Origin: an uncultured Clostridia bacterium
GTDB taxonomy: Bacteria; Bacillota; Clostridia; Oscillospirales; Oscillospiraceae
NCBI GenBank assembly: GCA_945946745.1
Contig: CAMEWZ010000044.1
Location: 1 to 10,964 of the forward strand
Length of the DNA: 10,964 nt
Direction of reading: 5' to 3'
Positions 1-6,381 of the stretch are shown here, one piece after another. The notes beneath the pieces are model-generated. The model was given only the letters and a program-made list of their open reading frames with translations, was not told the DNA's origin and ran no database searches. The translations under genes were made by a program, and so were the position numbers. Each line of letters begins with the position of its first letter. Within the stretch, counting starts at the first letter, position 1.

Positions 1-32
1 CCCATAGGGGGCACCTCTCCCATAGGGAGAGG
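1..32. repeat. GC-rich hairpin / repeat-like element at left edge
   Basis: The string CCCATAGGG occurs at 1-9 and again at 19-27. Bases 14-21 (CCTCTCCC) pair perfectly with 25-32 (GGGAGAGG) across an ATA loop, an 8-bp stem. No T-run follows, so it does not look like an intrinsic terminator. The style (CCTCTCCC-loop-GGGAGAGG next to CAAGGGGC) resembles short dispersed intergenic repeats of GC-rich gut Clostridia, but that is an impression from memory and cannot be tested from one copy. It may be cut by the window edge. Confidence 0.4.
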
Positions 33-108
33 CAAGGGGCTGACCAAGAAACACCAATTTGTACCGCAGTAACGATACTGAGCGGTACCCGGTGGTATTG
101 CGATTTTT
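31..108 (+). promoter_or_regulatory. Candidate ANTAR/EutV-type antitermination leader of the eut operon
   Basis: Bases 61-67 (GTACCGC) pair with 82-88 (GCGGTAC). Within this, 68-70 and 77-79 (AGT/ACT) close a six-base loop AACGAT at 71-76, with A at loop position 1 and G at position 4, as in the hexaloops bound by ANTAR proteins such as EutV. The 3' arm (82-89) is also the 5' arm of a second hairpin, 82-89 with 94-101, followed by TTTTT at 104-108, so the two folds exclude each other. A weaker first hairpin may lie at 31-45 (GGCA with TG-A-CC, bulged A, loop AGGGGC, also A1/G4). EutV sites normally have two hexaloop hairpins close together; here the first is poor and about 15 nt away. Inference: eut transcription terminates here unless a EutVW-type regulator binds. 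No eutVW gene is in the window. Confidence 0.45.
82..108 (+). terminator. Leader terminator-like hairpin
   Basis: Bases 82-89 (GCGGTACC) pair with 94-101 (GGTATTGC) around a CGGT loop. The stem has 8 pairs, two of them G-U, and is followed after GA by five T residues at 104-108. The G-U pairs make it only moderately stable, as suits a conditional terminator. It overlaps the 3' arm of the hexaloop hairpin just upstream, which would compete with it. Confidence 0.4.
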
Positions 109-173
109 GCCCAACTTTTGCACATAGTTTCCGTCCCCAGGGAAATACTACCCTTGAAAAGGCGGTGTATTTT

Positions 174-1256
174 ATGGAGGAATTCTTCTGCAAGACCAGG
201 CTGATCTGCGGCAGCGGAGCGGTTTCCGCGTTGGGGAGCCTGGGGGGAACACGATTGTTTTTGGTAACGGATCCGTTCTTTGCGAAAAACGGCATGGCCC
301 ACCGGGTGGCGGAGGCGGCAAAATGCGGCCAGGTGGAGATTTTTGACAAGGTGCAGCCGGATCCCACCGTGGAGCTGGCTGCGGAGGGCACGGCCCGGCT
401 GCGGGAATTTCAGCCGGATCTGCTGGTGGCGCTGGGCGGGGGCAGTGCCATGGACTGTGCCAAGGCCATGGCCTATTTCGCCAAGGGAAGCTATACCCTG
501 GCCGCCATCCCCACCACCTCCGGCTCCGGCTCGGAGGTGACGGATTTCGCGATTCTAACCCACAACCGCGTCAAGCACCCGTTGGTGGATCCACGGCTGC
601 GGCCGGACGTGGCGATTCTGGACAGCAATTTTCTCCAGGAGCTGCCAAAGGGCTTGATTGCGGAAACCGGCTTCGATGTGCTGACCCACAGTCTGGAGGC
701 CTATGTGGCAAGGGACGCGGGTGCGGTGACGGATTTGTTGGCCCGGGAAGCTTTCAGCAGCGCCTTCGCCGCGCTACCAGCCTCCTACGCGGGCAATACC
801 GCCGTCCGTCTGAAGGTGCATTTGGCGGCGAGCCTGGCGGGAATGGCTTTTACCCAGGCGGGACTGGGACTTTGCCACGCCATGGCCCACAGCCTGGGCG
901 GTATGTTCCATGTGCCCCATGGGCGGCTGAACGCCATTTTGCTGCCGTCGGTCATCGGCTGCAACGCCCATGCGGCGGGAAAGAAATACGCCGAGCTGGC
1001 CCGGGCCGCCGGGATGGGAGGCAGCGCCGACACCATCGCCCTGCGGAATTTGAAAAACGGCCTGATCCGGCTGCGGCGGGAGCTGAATCTGCCGGAGACC
1101 CTTTCCCAGGCAGGTGTGGATCCCAGGTCGGTCTGGCGCAATGCCGGGGAAATCGTTGCGGCGACTCTGGCGGATCCCTGCTGCAAAAGCAATCCTATGG
1201 AGGCGGAGGACTTCCTGGTGCGCCGGATTCTGGAAGAGGTGACCGGGCGTGTCTGA
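174..1256 (+). CDS. eutG: EutG-like iron-containing alcohol dehydrogenase
   Basis: Group III (iron-type) alcohol dehydrogenase, expected to reduce acetaldehyde to ethanol with NADH and so regenerate NAD+ for EutE. I start it at ATG 174 (360 aa), because AAGGCGG at 159-165 then sits 8 nt upstream; the in-frame GTG at 165 overlaps that ribosome site. Visible motifs are the nucleotide-binding GGGSAMDCAK (about 88-97), TTSGSGSEVT (about 114-123), and the metal ligand set Asp168, His172, His239 and His252 (in GFDVLTH, AMAHS and HVPHG). Length is near the short end of the EutG/PduQ range. No N-terminal amphipathic targeting helix is evident. It is the first gene of the operon here and overlaps eutA by 8 bp. 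PduQ-type is the alternative label; the context favours EutG. Confidence 0.9.
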   Translation: MEEFFCKTRLICGSGAVSALGSLGGTRLFLVTDPFFAKNGMAHRVAEAAKCGQVEIFDKVQPDPTVELAAEGTARLREFQPDLLVALGGGSAMDCAKAMAYFAKGSYTLAAIPTTSGSGSEVTDFAILTHNRVKHPLVDPRLRPDVAILDSNFLQELPKGLIAETGFDVLTHSLEAYVARDAGAVTDLLAREAFSSAFAALPASYAGNTAVRLKVHLAASLAGMAFTQAGLGLCHAMAHSLGGMFHVPHGRLNAILLPSVIGCNAHAAGKKYAELARAAGMGGSADTIALRNLKNGLIRLRRELNLPETLSQAGVDPRSVWRNAGEIVAATLADPCCKSNPMEAEDFLVRRILEEVTGRV

Positions 1257-2589
1257 GGTGCTGCGCAGCGTGGGTTTGGACGTGGGTACAACCTCCACTC
1301 AGATGGTGCTGTCCGAGCTGACGGTGGAGAACCGGGCCTCCAGCTTCGCGGTGCCGGAGCTGGAGATCGCGGAGCGGAAGATCCTATACAAAAGCCCGGT
1401 GTATTTCACACCGCTGCTGGATGAAAGCCGCATGGACGGCGCCGCCCTGCGGAAAATCGTGGAGGCGGAGTATCGCAAAGCGGGAATCACCCGGGAAACC
1501 GTGGACACGGGCGCCATCATCATCACCGGGGAAACCAGCCGGAAGGAGAACGCCCGGGCTGTGCTGGAGGCCCTGGCGGATTTGGCCGGGGACTTTGTGG
1601 TCGCCACGGCGGGGCCGGAGCTGGAAAGCGTACTGGCGGCCAAGGGCGCCGGAGCGGTGGCCTATTCCCGCCAGACAGGGAAAACCGTGCTGCACATGGA
1701 CATCGGCGGTGGAACCAGCAATCTGGCGCTGATCCAGGAGGGAAGGATTCTGCAAACCGGCTGCCTCAACGTGGGCGGGCGGTTGGTGAAGCTGGACGCG
1801 GAGGGCAGGATCACCTATGTTTCTCCCGCTGTGATGGATATTTTCCCACGAAAGGTGGGAGACTATGCCCACCAGGAGCAGCTGGAAGAATTGGCACAGC
1901 GCTTGACCTGCGGGCTGGAAATGGCGGCGGGGCTGCGGGAGCCGGGGCCGCTTTTGGAACGGCTGTGGACGGCAGAGGCCGGGCCGGTGTGGCGGATTCC
2001 GGAGCCGGGAGCGGCGCTGTCCTTCTCCGGCGGGGTGGCGGACTGCATCCGCACGAAGCGGCCCCCGCTGGAATTCGGAGATATCGGCCCGGTGCTGGGA
2101 CAGGCTATCCGAAACAGCCGCCTGTGCCAGGGGCCGTATGTGCTGGGCAGGGAAACCATCCGGGCAACCGTCATCGGGGCGGGCTGCCACAGCACCCAAC
2201 TGTCCGGCAGCACGGTGTTCTATCAGAACATCCGATTCCCGCTGAAGAACGTTCCGGTGGTCACGGCGGAGGATTGGACGGGGCAGGAGGAGCCGGTGAT
2301 CCTGGCTATGCCGGGGCTGACCGCGCCCAGCTACCGGGAGACCACGGCGCTGGCGGAGCGGCTCATCGCGGGGCATCGGGGGCCAATGCTGCTGTGCCTG
2401 GAGCAGGACATGGCCAAGGCTCTGGGGCAGGCGCTGGCGGTTCGCCTTCCCCGGGAGGCGGAGATCCTGTGCCTGGATCGGGTGAAGGCCGGGCAAGGCA
2501 GCTATCTGGACATCGGCGCGCCGGTGGGCAGCGCGCTGCCGGTGGTGGTCAAGACGCTGGTTTTGGGACAGCAGGCGGCGTTCTCTTGA
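1249..2589 (+). CDS. eutA: EutA, ethanolamine ammonia-lyase reactivating factor
   Basis: Actin-fold ATPase-like chaperone that releases inactivated cobalamin from EutBC so that fresh adenosylcobalamin can bind. The 446-aa product begins with the phosphate-1 loop DVGTTSTQ (about 11-18), has TGETSRKENA (about 93-102), and carries the second phosphate-binding motif DIGGGTSN (151-158), all typical of the EutA branch of the sugar kinase/actin superfamily. The start is GTG 1249, inside the end of eutG, with GAAGAGGTG at 1233-1241 as ribosome site, which implies coupled translation. Length is close to the usual 450-480 aa. A 62-bp gap follows before eutM. Confidence 0.93.
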   Translation: MSEVLRSVGLDVGTTSTQMVLSELTVENRASSFAVPELEIAERKILYKSPVYFTPLLDESRMDGAALRKIVEAEYRKAGITRETVDTGAIIITGETSRKENARAVLEALADLAGDFVVATAGPELESVLAAKGAGAVAYSRQTGKTVLHMDIGGGTSNLALIQEGRILQTGCLNVGGRLVKLDAEGRITYVSPAVMDIFPRKVGDYAHQEQLEELAQRLTCGLEMAAGLREPGPLLERLWTAEAGPVWRIPEPGAALSFSGGVADCIRTKRPPLEFGDIGPVLGQAIRNSRLCQGPYVLGRETIRATVIGAGCHSTQLSGSTVFYQNIRFPLKNVPVVTAEDWTGQEEPVILAMPGLTAPSYRETTALAERLIAGHRGPMLLCLEQDMAKALGQALAVRLPREAEILCLDRVKAGQGSYLDIGAPVGSALPVVVKTLVLGQQAAFS

Positions 2590-2660
2590 GAAACCTCCCG
2601 CCAAGGGTGTTCCTGACTGGAAGAAGCAAATGAAAGTGCAATGCAGAAAGGATGTACACG

Positions 2661-2966
2661 ATGGATACAAATTCTTTGGGTATGATCGAAACAAAAGGGC
2701 TGATCGGGGCCATTGAGGCTGCGGATGCCATGGTCAAGTCTGCCAATGTGCAGCTGGTGGGGAAGGAACAGGTTGGCGGCGGCCTGGTGACGGTCATGGT
2801 GCGCGGAGACGTGGGCGCGGTGAAGGCGGCTACGGACGCGGGTGCGGCGGCTGCGGAAAAGGTGGGAGAGTTGATTTCCGTCCACGTGATTGCCCGGCCC
2901 CACATGGAGGTGGACGCCATTTTGCCCAAGGGTCGGACAAATCAGACGCCGCCTGCGGGAAAGTAA
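2661..2966 (+). CDS. eutM: EutM, BMC-domain hexameric shell protein
   Basis: Single BMC domain (Pfam BMC family) forming the flat hexagonal facet tile of the microcompartment. Recognisable stretches are LGMIETKGLIGAIEAADAM at the start, the GGG pore segment in EQVGGGLVTVMVRGDV, then ATDAGAAAAEKVGELISVHV and IARPH. These match EutM/PduA closely. I prefer ATG 2661 (101 aa): AGAAAGGATG just upstream is a good ribosome site, and the earlier ATG at 2652 lies inside it. A short polar tail after the PKG of the domain extends it slightly beyond EutM of enterics. It is the only single-BMC-domain gene in the window; no EutS or EutK is present. Confidence 0.95.
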   Translation: MDTNSLGMIETKGLIGAIEAADAMVKSANVQLVGKEQVGGGLVTVMVRGDVGAVKAATDAGAAAAEKVGELISVHVIARPHMEVDAILPKGRTNQTPPAGK

Positions 2967-3707
2967 ATGCTGTACGACGAAAACGCGGTTCGGGCCAACC
3001 TTCGCAGCCGGGACGGAAAGCGGGTCTATTATCTGGGCAAGGGCGACCAGCTGACCAGCGGCGCCAGAGACTTCCTGCGCCGGGAGCGGATTGAGATCCT
3101 CCCGGCGGAGCAGGCCCGTCCGGAGCGTTACCAGACGCTGGGTGGCGGCTGGCTGGAGGAAAAGCCGGAGCATATGACCCATTTGCACGGCAGCGTCTTG
3201 GTGCCCAAAAATCACCCCCGGATTCAATTCCGGGGGAAGCTGGACACCCTGGAGGCGGAGCTGCTGTTATGCCAGACGGCGGACGCGGCGCTGATTGCTC
3301 CGGTGGGGGAAATTCTGAATCTGGCCCGGCAAATTGTCCGGTGCGAGGTTCTGGAGGAGCCGCTGCGCTGGGACAAGCTCTGCGGACTGACAGAAGCGGA
3401 ACAGCGCAAACGCAGCCATTTCCCCCAGGATTACTACGGCCAGCCCCATTTTATGCCCTCGGCGGAGGACGGGCCGGTGATGGCACGGCTGAACCGCGCC
3501 AGATGCGCCGCCCGGGAGGCGGAGCTGGCGGCTGTGACGGCGTTTTCTGACCGGGATGGAACCGTCACCCGATTGGATATTCTGACAGCGCTGAATCGGA
3601 TGAGCAGTATGCTCTACCTGCTAATGATCCAGCGAAAAGCTGCCAAAGCCCGGGAGAAACCAGGACTGCCCGGACAGGACATGCAACAAAAAGGATGGAA
3701 CCTATGA
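2967..3707 (+). CDS. eutT: EutT-type ATP:cob(I)alamin adenosyltransferase
   Basis: Makes adenosylcobalamin, the cofactor of EutBC, from ATP and reduced cobalamin. The 246-aa product has the EutT signature KPEHMTHL (66-73) followed by KNHPRIQFRGKLDTLEAE (81-98) and a C-terminal helical domain. The N-terminal 45 residues (ENAVR ... LTSGARDFLRRERIEI) form a small separate module. The Cys-rich metal site of Salmonella EutT (HX11CCX2C) is absent: no Cys pair exists and the first Cys is near residue 102. A metal-independent EutT class lacking it has been described from Listeria and other Firmicutes, and this looks like that class. The ATG directly abuts the eutM stop, and the TGA overlaps the eutB start as ATGA. 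Confidence 0.88.
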   Translation: MLYDENAVRANLRSRDGKRVYYLGKGDQLTSGARDFLRRERIEILPAEQARPERYQTLGGGWLEEKPEHMTHLHGSVLVPKNHPRIQFRGKLDTLEAELLLCQTADAALIAPVGEILNLARQIVRCEVLEEPLRWDKLCGLTEAEQRKRSHFPQDYYGQPHFMPSAEDGPVMARLNRARCAAREAELAAVTAFSDRDGTVTRLDILTALNRMSSMLYLLMIQRKAAKAREKPGLPGQDMQQKGWNL

Positions 3708-5068
3708 AACTAAAAACCACATTGCTGGGAAAAACCTATCTGTTCCAGAGCGTCAAAGAGGTTCTGGCCAAGGCAAACGAGGAAAAGACCGGAGACAAGC
3801 TGGCAGGGCTGGCGGCGGAAAGCGCCCAGGAGCGGGTGGCGGCCAAAGTGGTGCTGTCCGCGCTGACGCTGGGGGAGCTGCGGGAAAACCCGGCGGTTCC
3901 CTATGAGGAGGACGAAGTCACCCGGATTATTCAGGATGACGTCAACGAGCCGGTCTACCGGAAAATCCGGGGCTGGACGGTGTCCGAGCTGCGGGAGTGG
4001 CTGCTCTCGGAAACGACCACCGGCGATGATATCCATAAGCTCAGCCGGGGTCTGACATCGGAGATGGTGGCGGCGGTTTGCAAGCTGATGAGCAATCTGG
4101 ATCTGATCTACGCCGCCAACAAAATCACCGTCACCGCCCACTGCAATACCACCATCGGACTGCCGGGCACACTGAGCTGCCGCCTCCAGCCCAACCACAC
4201 CACCGACGATCCCGAGGGAATCACCGCCTCTACCCTGGAGGGACTGAGCTTTGGCGCGGGAGACGCGGTGATTGGCTTAAATCCGGTGACGGACAGCCCG
4301 GAACAGGTGGGCAAGGTGCTGCGCCGGTTCCAGGAGATCAAGGAGCACTGGCAGATCCCTACCCAGATCTGCGTCCTGGCCCATGTGACCGCGCAGATGA
4401 AGGCTGTCCGGGACGGCGCGCCCTGTGACCTCATTTTCCAGTCCATCGCCGGAAGTCAGAAGGGAAACGAGGCCTTCGGCTTCAGCGCGGCAACGCTGGA
4501 GGAGGCCCGGCAGCTGCTGCTGAAGGACGGCACGGCGGAGGGGCCCAACGTGATGTATTTTGAGACAGGCCAAGGCTCCGAGTTAAGCTCCAACGCCCAC
4601 CACGGCACGGATCAGGTGACCATGGAGGCAAGATGCTATGGCTTTGCCAAGCGGTTCCAGCCCTTCCTGGTGAACACGGTTGTGGGCTTTATCGGGCCGG
4701 AATACCTGTATGATGCCCGCCAGGTGACCCGGGCAGGGCTGGAGGATCATTTTATGGGCAAGCTTACGGGCATCTCCATGGGCTGTGACTGCTGCTACAC
4801 CAACCACATGAAGGCAGATCAGAACGATATTGAGAATTTGGCCAGCCTGCTGACGCTGGCGGGGTGCAATTATTTCATGGGTATCCCCCACGGGGACGAT
4901 ATTATGCTCAACTACCAGACCACCGGTTTCCGGGAAACCGCGGCCCTGCGGGAGCTGACGGGAAAAACCGCCATCCCGGAATTCCAGCGCTGGCTGGAAA
5001 AGATGGGCTTCGTGGAAAACGGCCGTCTGACGAAAAAAGCCGGAGACGGTTCCAGCCTGTTGTTCTGA
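3704..5068 (+). CDS. eutB: EutB, ethanolamine ammonia-lyase large subunit
   Basis: Catalytic TIM-barrel subunit that, with EutC and adenosylcobalamin, converts ethanolamine to acetaldehyde and ammonia in the microcompartment lumen. ATG 3704 gives MKLKTTL and 454 aa, nearly the enteric length; the alternative ATG at 3695 lies inside the ribosome site AAGGATGG (3691-3698). With this start the substrate and active-site residues known in E. coli EutB fall at the same numbers: Arg160 and Gln162 (CRLQPN), Asn193 (GLNPVTD), Glu287 (YFETGQGSE), Phe329 and Asp362 (GCDCCYTNHMK). The protein therefore looks fully active. It overlaps eutT by ATGA. Unusually, eutC does not follow: pduL, a 132-aa gene and eutN intervene. 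Confidence 0.97.
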   Translation: MKLKTTLLGKTYLFQSVKEVLAKANEEKTGDKLAGLAAESAQERVAAKVVLSALTLGELRENPAVPYEEDEVTRIIQDDVNEPVYRKIRGWTVSELREWLLSETTTGDDIHKLSRGLTSEMVAAVCKLMSNLDLIYAANKITVTAHCNTTIGLPGTLSCRLQPNHTTDDPEGITASTLEGLSFGAGDAVIGLNPVTDSPEQVGKVLRRFQEIKEHWQIPTQICVLAHVTAQMKAVRDGAPCDLIFQSIAGSQKGNEAFGFSAATLEEARQLLLKDGTAEGPNVMYFETGQGSELSSNAHHGTDQVTMEARCYGFAKRFQPFLVNTVVGFIGPEYLYDARQVTRAGLEDHFMGKLTGISMGCDCCYTNHMKADQNDIENLASLLTLAGCNYFMGIPHGDDIMLNYQTTGFRETAALRELTGKTAIPEFQRWLEKMGFVENGRLTKKAGDGSSLLF

Positions 5069-5088
5069 TGAAAAAAGAAGCGGACAAC

Positions 5089-5102
5089 GGCGGCGCGCCG
5101 CC
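5089..5102. other. Perfect 14-bp GC palindrome in the eutB-pduL gap
   Basis: GGCGGCGCGCCGCC equals its own reverse complement. In RNA it can form a 5-bp GGCGG/CCGCC stem with a CGCG loop, ending just ahead of the pduL ribosome site. There is no T-run, so a terminator is unlikely. It could be an mRNA stability or processing element, or chance in GC-rich DNA. A 14-codon frame (5068-5112, start overlapping the eutB stop as TGATG) covers it. Confidence 0.35.
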
Positions 5103-5119
5103 TAAGAGGTGAGAACAGG

Positions 5120-5728
5120 ATGAATGAAACGCAATGGAATAGGCTGGTGGAGGCGGTGGCGCAGAGCCTGTTTGTGGAGCTGGAGGCCTCCGGGCGGCAT
5201 GTGCATGTGACGAAGGAGCAGGCGCTGGCCCTGTTTGGCCATCCGCTGACGCAGGCGCGGCCACTCTCCCAGCCGGGACAGTACCTGGCGAAAGAACGGG
5301 TCACGGTGATCGGGCCAAAAGGGGAATTCCAAAATGTGGCCGTGCTTGGCCCGGAACGGAAAGCGGCCCAGGTGGAAATCTCCTTGACGGATGCCAGAAC
5401 CCTGGGGATCGACGCGCCGGTGCGGCTGTCCGGAGAGGTGGACGGAACGCCCGGAGCGGTGCTGGTGGGGAGTCAGGGGCAGGTGCGCCTGACCCAGGGC
5501 GTCATCGCCGCCCGGCGGCATATCCATCTGACCCCGGAAGCTGCGGCACGGTTTGGCGTTGGGGACAAGCAGGTGGTTCGCCTGCAAACTCTGACGGCTC
5601 GGCCTGTGGTGTTTGGCGACGTGGTGGTGCGGGTCAGCCCGGATTTTGCGCCCTATGCCCACCTGGACTATGACGAGGCCAATGCCTGCGGCTTTCGCAA
5701 GGGCGACCTGGGGAGGATTCTCCCATGA
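5120..5728 (+). CDS. pduL: PduL-type phosphate acyltransferase (fills the EutD role)
   Basis: Microcompartment phosphotransacylase that converts acetyl-CoA to acetyl phosphate, recycling CoA in the lumen and feeding acetate kinase for ATP. The 202-aa product shows the two PduL half-domains with their metal-binding His motifs: GRHVHVT (about 25-31) and ARRHIHLT (about 131-138), plus the C-terminal HLDYDEANACG (181-191). It is unrelated to the Pta-type EutD of enterics. The N-terminal stretch of about 24 residues (ETQWNRLVEAVAQSLFVEL) can form an amphipathic helix, as expected of an encapsulation peptide. AAGAGGTGAG at 5104-5113 serves as ribosome site. It overlaps the next gene by ATGA. Confidence 0.93.
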   Translation: MNETQWNRLVEAVAQSLFVELEASGRHVHVTKEQALALFGHPLTQARPLSQPGQYLAKERVTVIGPKGEFQNVAVLGPERKAAQVEISLTDARTLGIDAPVRLSGEVDGTPGAVLVGSQGQVRLTQGVIAARRHIHLTPEAAARFGVGDKQVVRLQTLTARPVVFGDVVVRVSPDFAPYAHLDYDEANACGFRKGDLGRILP

Positions 5729-6123
5729 TCCGGGCGCTGCTGATCGGCCGGGAGCCGGGACTGGAGCTGGGGTATCAATATGTGACGGAGCCGCCCTATG
5801 AGGCGGTGGTGATTGGCTCGCTGCGATTGTCGGAGCTGCTGCGGTTCCGGGAGGAGCGGGTGCTGGCTGCCCTGGCGGAGGGAAAACCGGTGTACCTGTA
5901 CACCCCGGGCCTGCCGGAGGCACCGAAGAACCGAGCGCTGGCAGGCAGCCTGACGGCGGCCCAGCGAGAGCTGAAAAACTGGGGTGTGCTGTTCACCGAC
6001 GGCGGACGGAAAAAGCTGGTGACGGCGGAGGAGGCCCGGGCCCTGCGCAGCGCCGGACGGCAGCCAAGCCCCGGTGCCGTGCTGACACCTCTGGCGAAGG
6101 AGATTTTGGAGGGAACGAAATGA
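5725..6123 (+). CDS. Uncharacterised eut-operon protein, 132 aa
   Basis: Function not known to me. The central part (YEAVVIGSLRLSELLRFREE, then GKPVYLYTPGLPEAPKNRAL) looks like an alpha/beta fold with a hydrophobic strand and no obvious catalytic motif. It has no signal peptide, membrane segment or cysteine. Small proteins of this look sit between pduL and eutN in other Firmicute eut operons; I think it matches the family filed simply as 'ethanolamine utilization protein' (TIGR02536), unverified. The C-terminal 40 residues (KLVTAEEARALRSAGR ... GAVLTPLAKEIL) resemble the N-terminal module of EutT in this operon. ATGA overlaps at both ends tie it tightly to pduL and eutN, so it probably acts in assembly or on the core enzymes. 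Confidence 0.75.
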   Translation: MIRALLIGREPGLELGYQYVTEPPYEAVVIGSLRLSELLRFREERVLAALAEGKPVYLYTPGLPEAPKNRALAGSLTAAQRELKNWGVLFTDGGRKKLVTAEEARALRSAGRQPSPGAVLTPLAKEILEGTK

Positions 6124-6350
6124 AGGTTGGAAAAGTAGTCGGGGCCATTTGGGCAACCCGGAAGGCCGCCTGCTTGCAGGGACAGACCTTCCTGGTGGTG
6201 GAAAGCGATGGCCAGCGGATCGTGGCGGCAGATCAGGTGGGCGCGGGAACCGGAGACCGGGTGCTGCTGGCCACGGGGACGGTTGCGTCCCGGTATTGCA
6301 TGGAGGCCCCGGTGGATGCCGCCGTGGTGGCCATTGTGGACGAAAAATAG
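6120..6350 (+). CDS. eutN: EutN, BMC pentameric vertex protein
   Basis: EutN/CcmL-family (BMC-P) protein that forms pentamers closing the shell vertices. The 76-aa product starts MKVGKVVGAIWATRK, has LVVESDGQ in place of the longer loop of relatives, then the family hallmark VGAGTGDRVLLATG (about 40-53) and ends PVDAAVVAIVDEK. It is shorter than enteric EutN (about 95 aa): the loop before the central strand is reduced and the tail after VDE is almost missing, though the core fold appears whole. The start overlaps the stop of the 132-aa gene as ATGA. The 31-bp gap to eutC carries a purine-rich stretch serving as ribosome site. Confidence 0.92.
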   Translation: MKVGKVVGAIWATRKAACLQGQTFLVVESDGQRIVAADQVGAGTGDRVLLATGTVASRYCMEAPVDAAVVAIVDEK

Positions 6351-6381
6351 GGCCTAATGGGCGGAAGGACAGGGAAACGCA

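Noticed and set aside
14..40. Hairpin 14-32 as the terminator of an upstream gene
   Set aside because: No T-run follows the stem (CAAGGGGC comes next).
118..149. TTGCAC with AATACT as a promoter for eutG
   Set aside because: The spacer is about 20 bp and both boxes are poor. The operon promoter is more likely upstream of the leader, perhaps outside the window.
1..164. Cobalamin riboswitch upstream of eutG
   Set aside because: A B12-dependent pathway makes one plausible, but I see no B12-box-like conserved sequence, and the visible leader is too short for the full aptamer. One could lie further upstream.
165..173. GTG 165 as the eutG start
   Set aside because: It overlaps the AAGGCGG ribosome site; ATG 174 is correctly spaced from it and matches where relatives begin.
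2621..2645. AGCAAATGAAAGTGC before eutM as a second ANTAR hexaloop site
   Set aside because: The pairing GCA/TGC leaves an 8-base loop, position 4 does not fit, and no terminator hairpin or T-run follows.
3695..3703. ATG 3695 as the eutB start
   Set aside because: It lies inside AAGGATGG, which is the ribosome site for ATG 3704. Using 3704 makes the active-site numbering match E. coli EutB.
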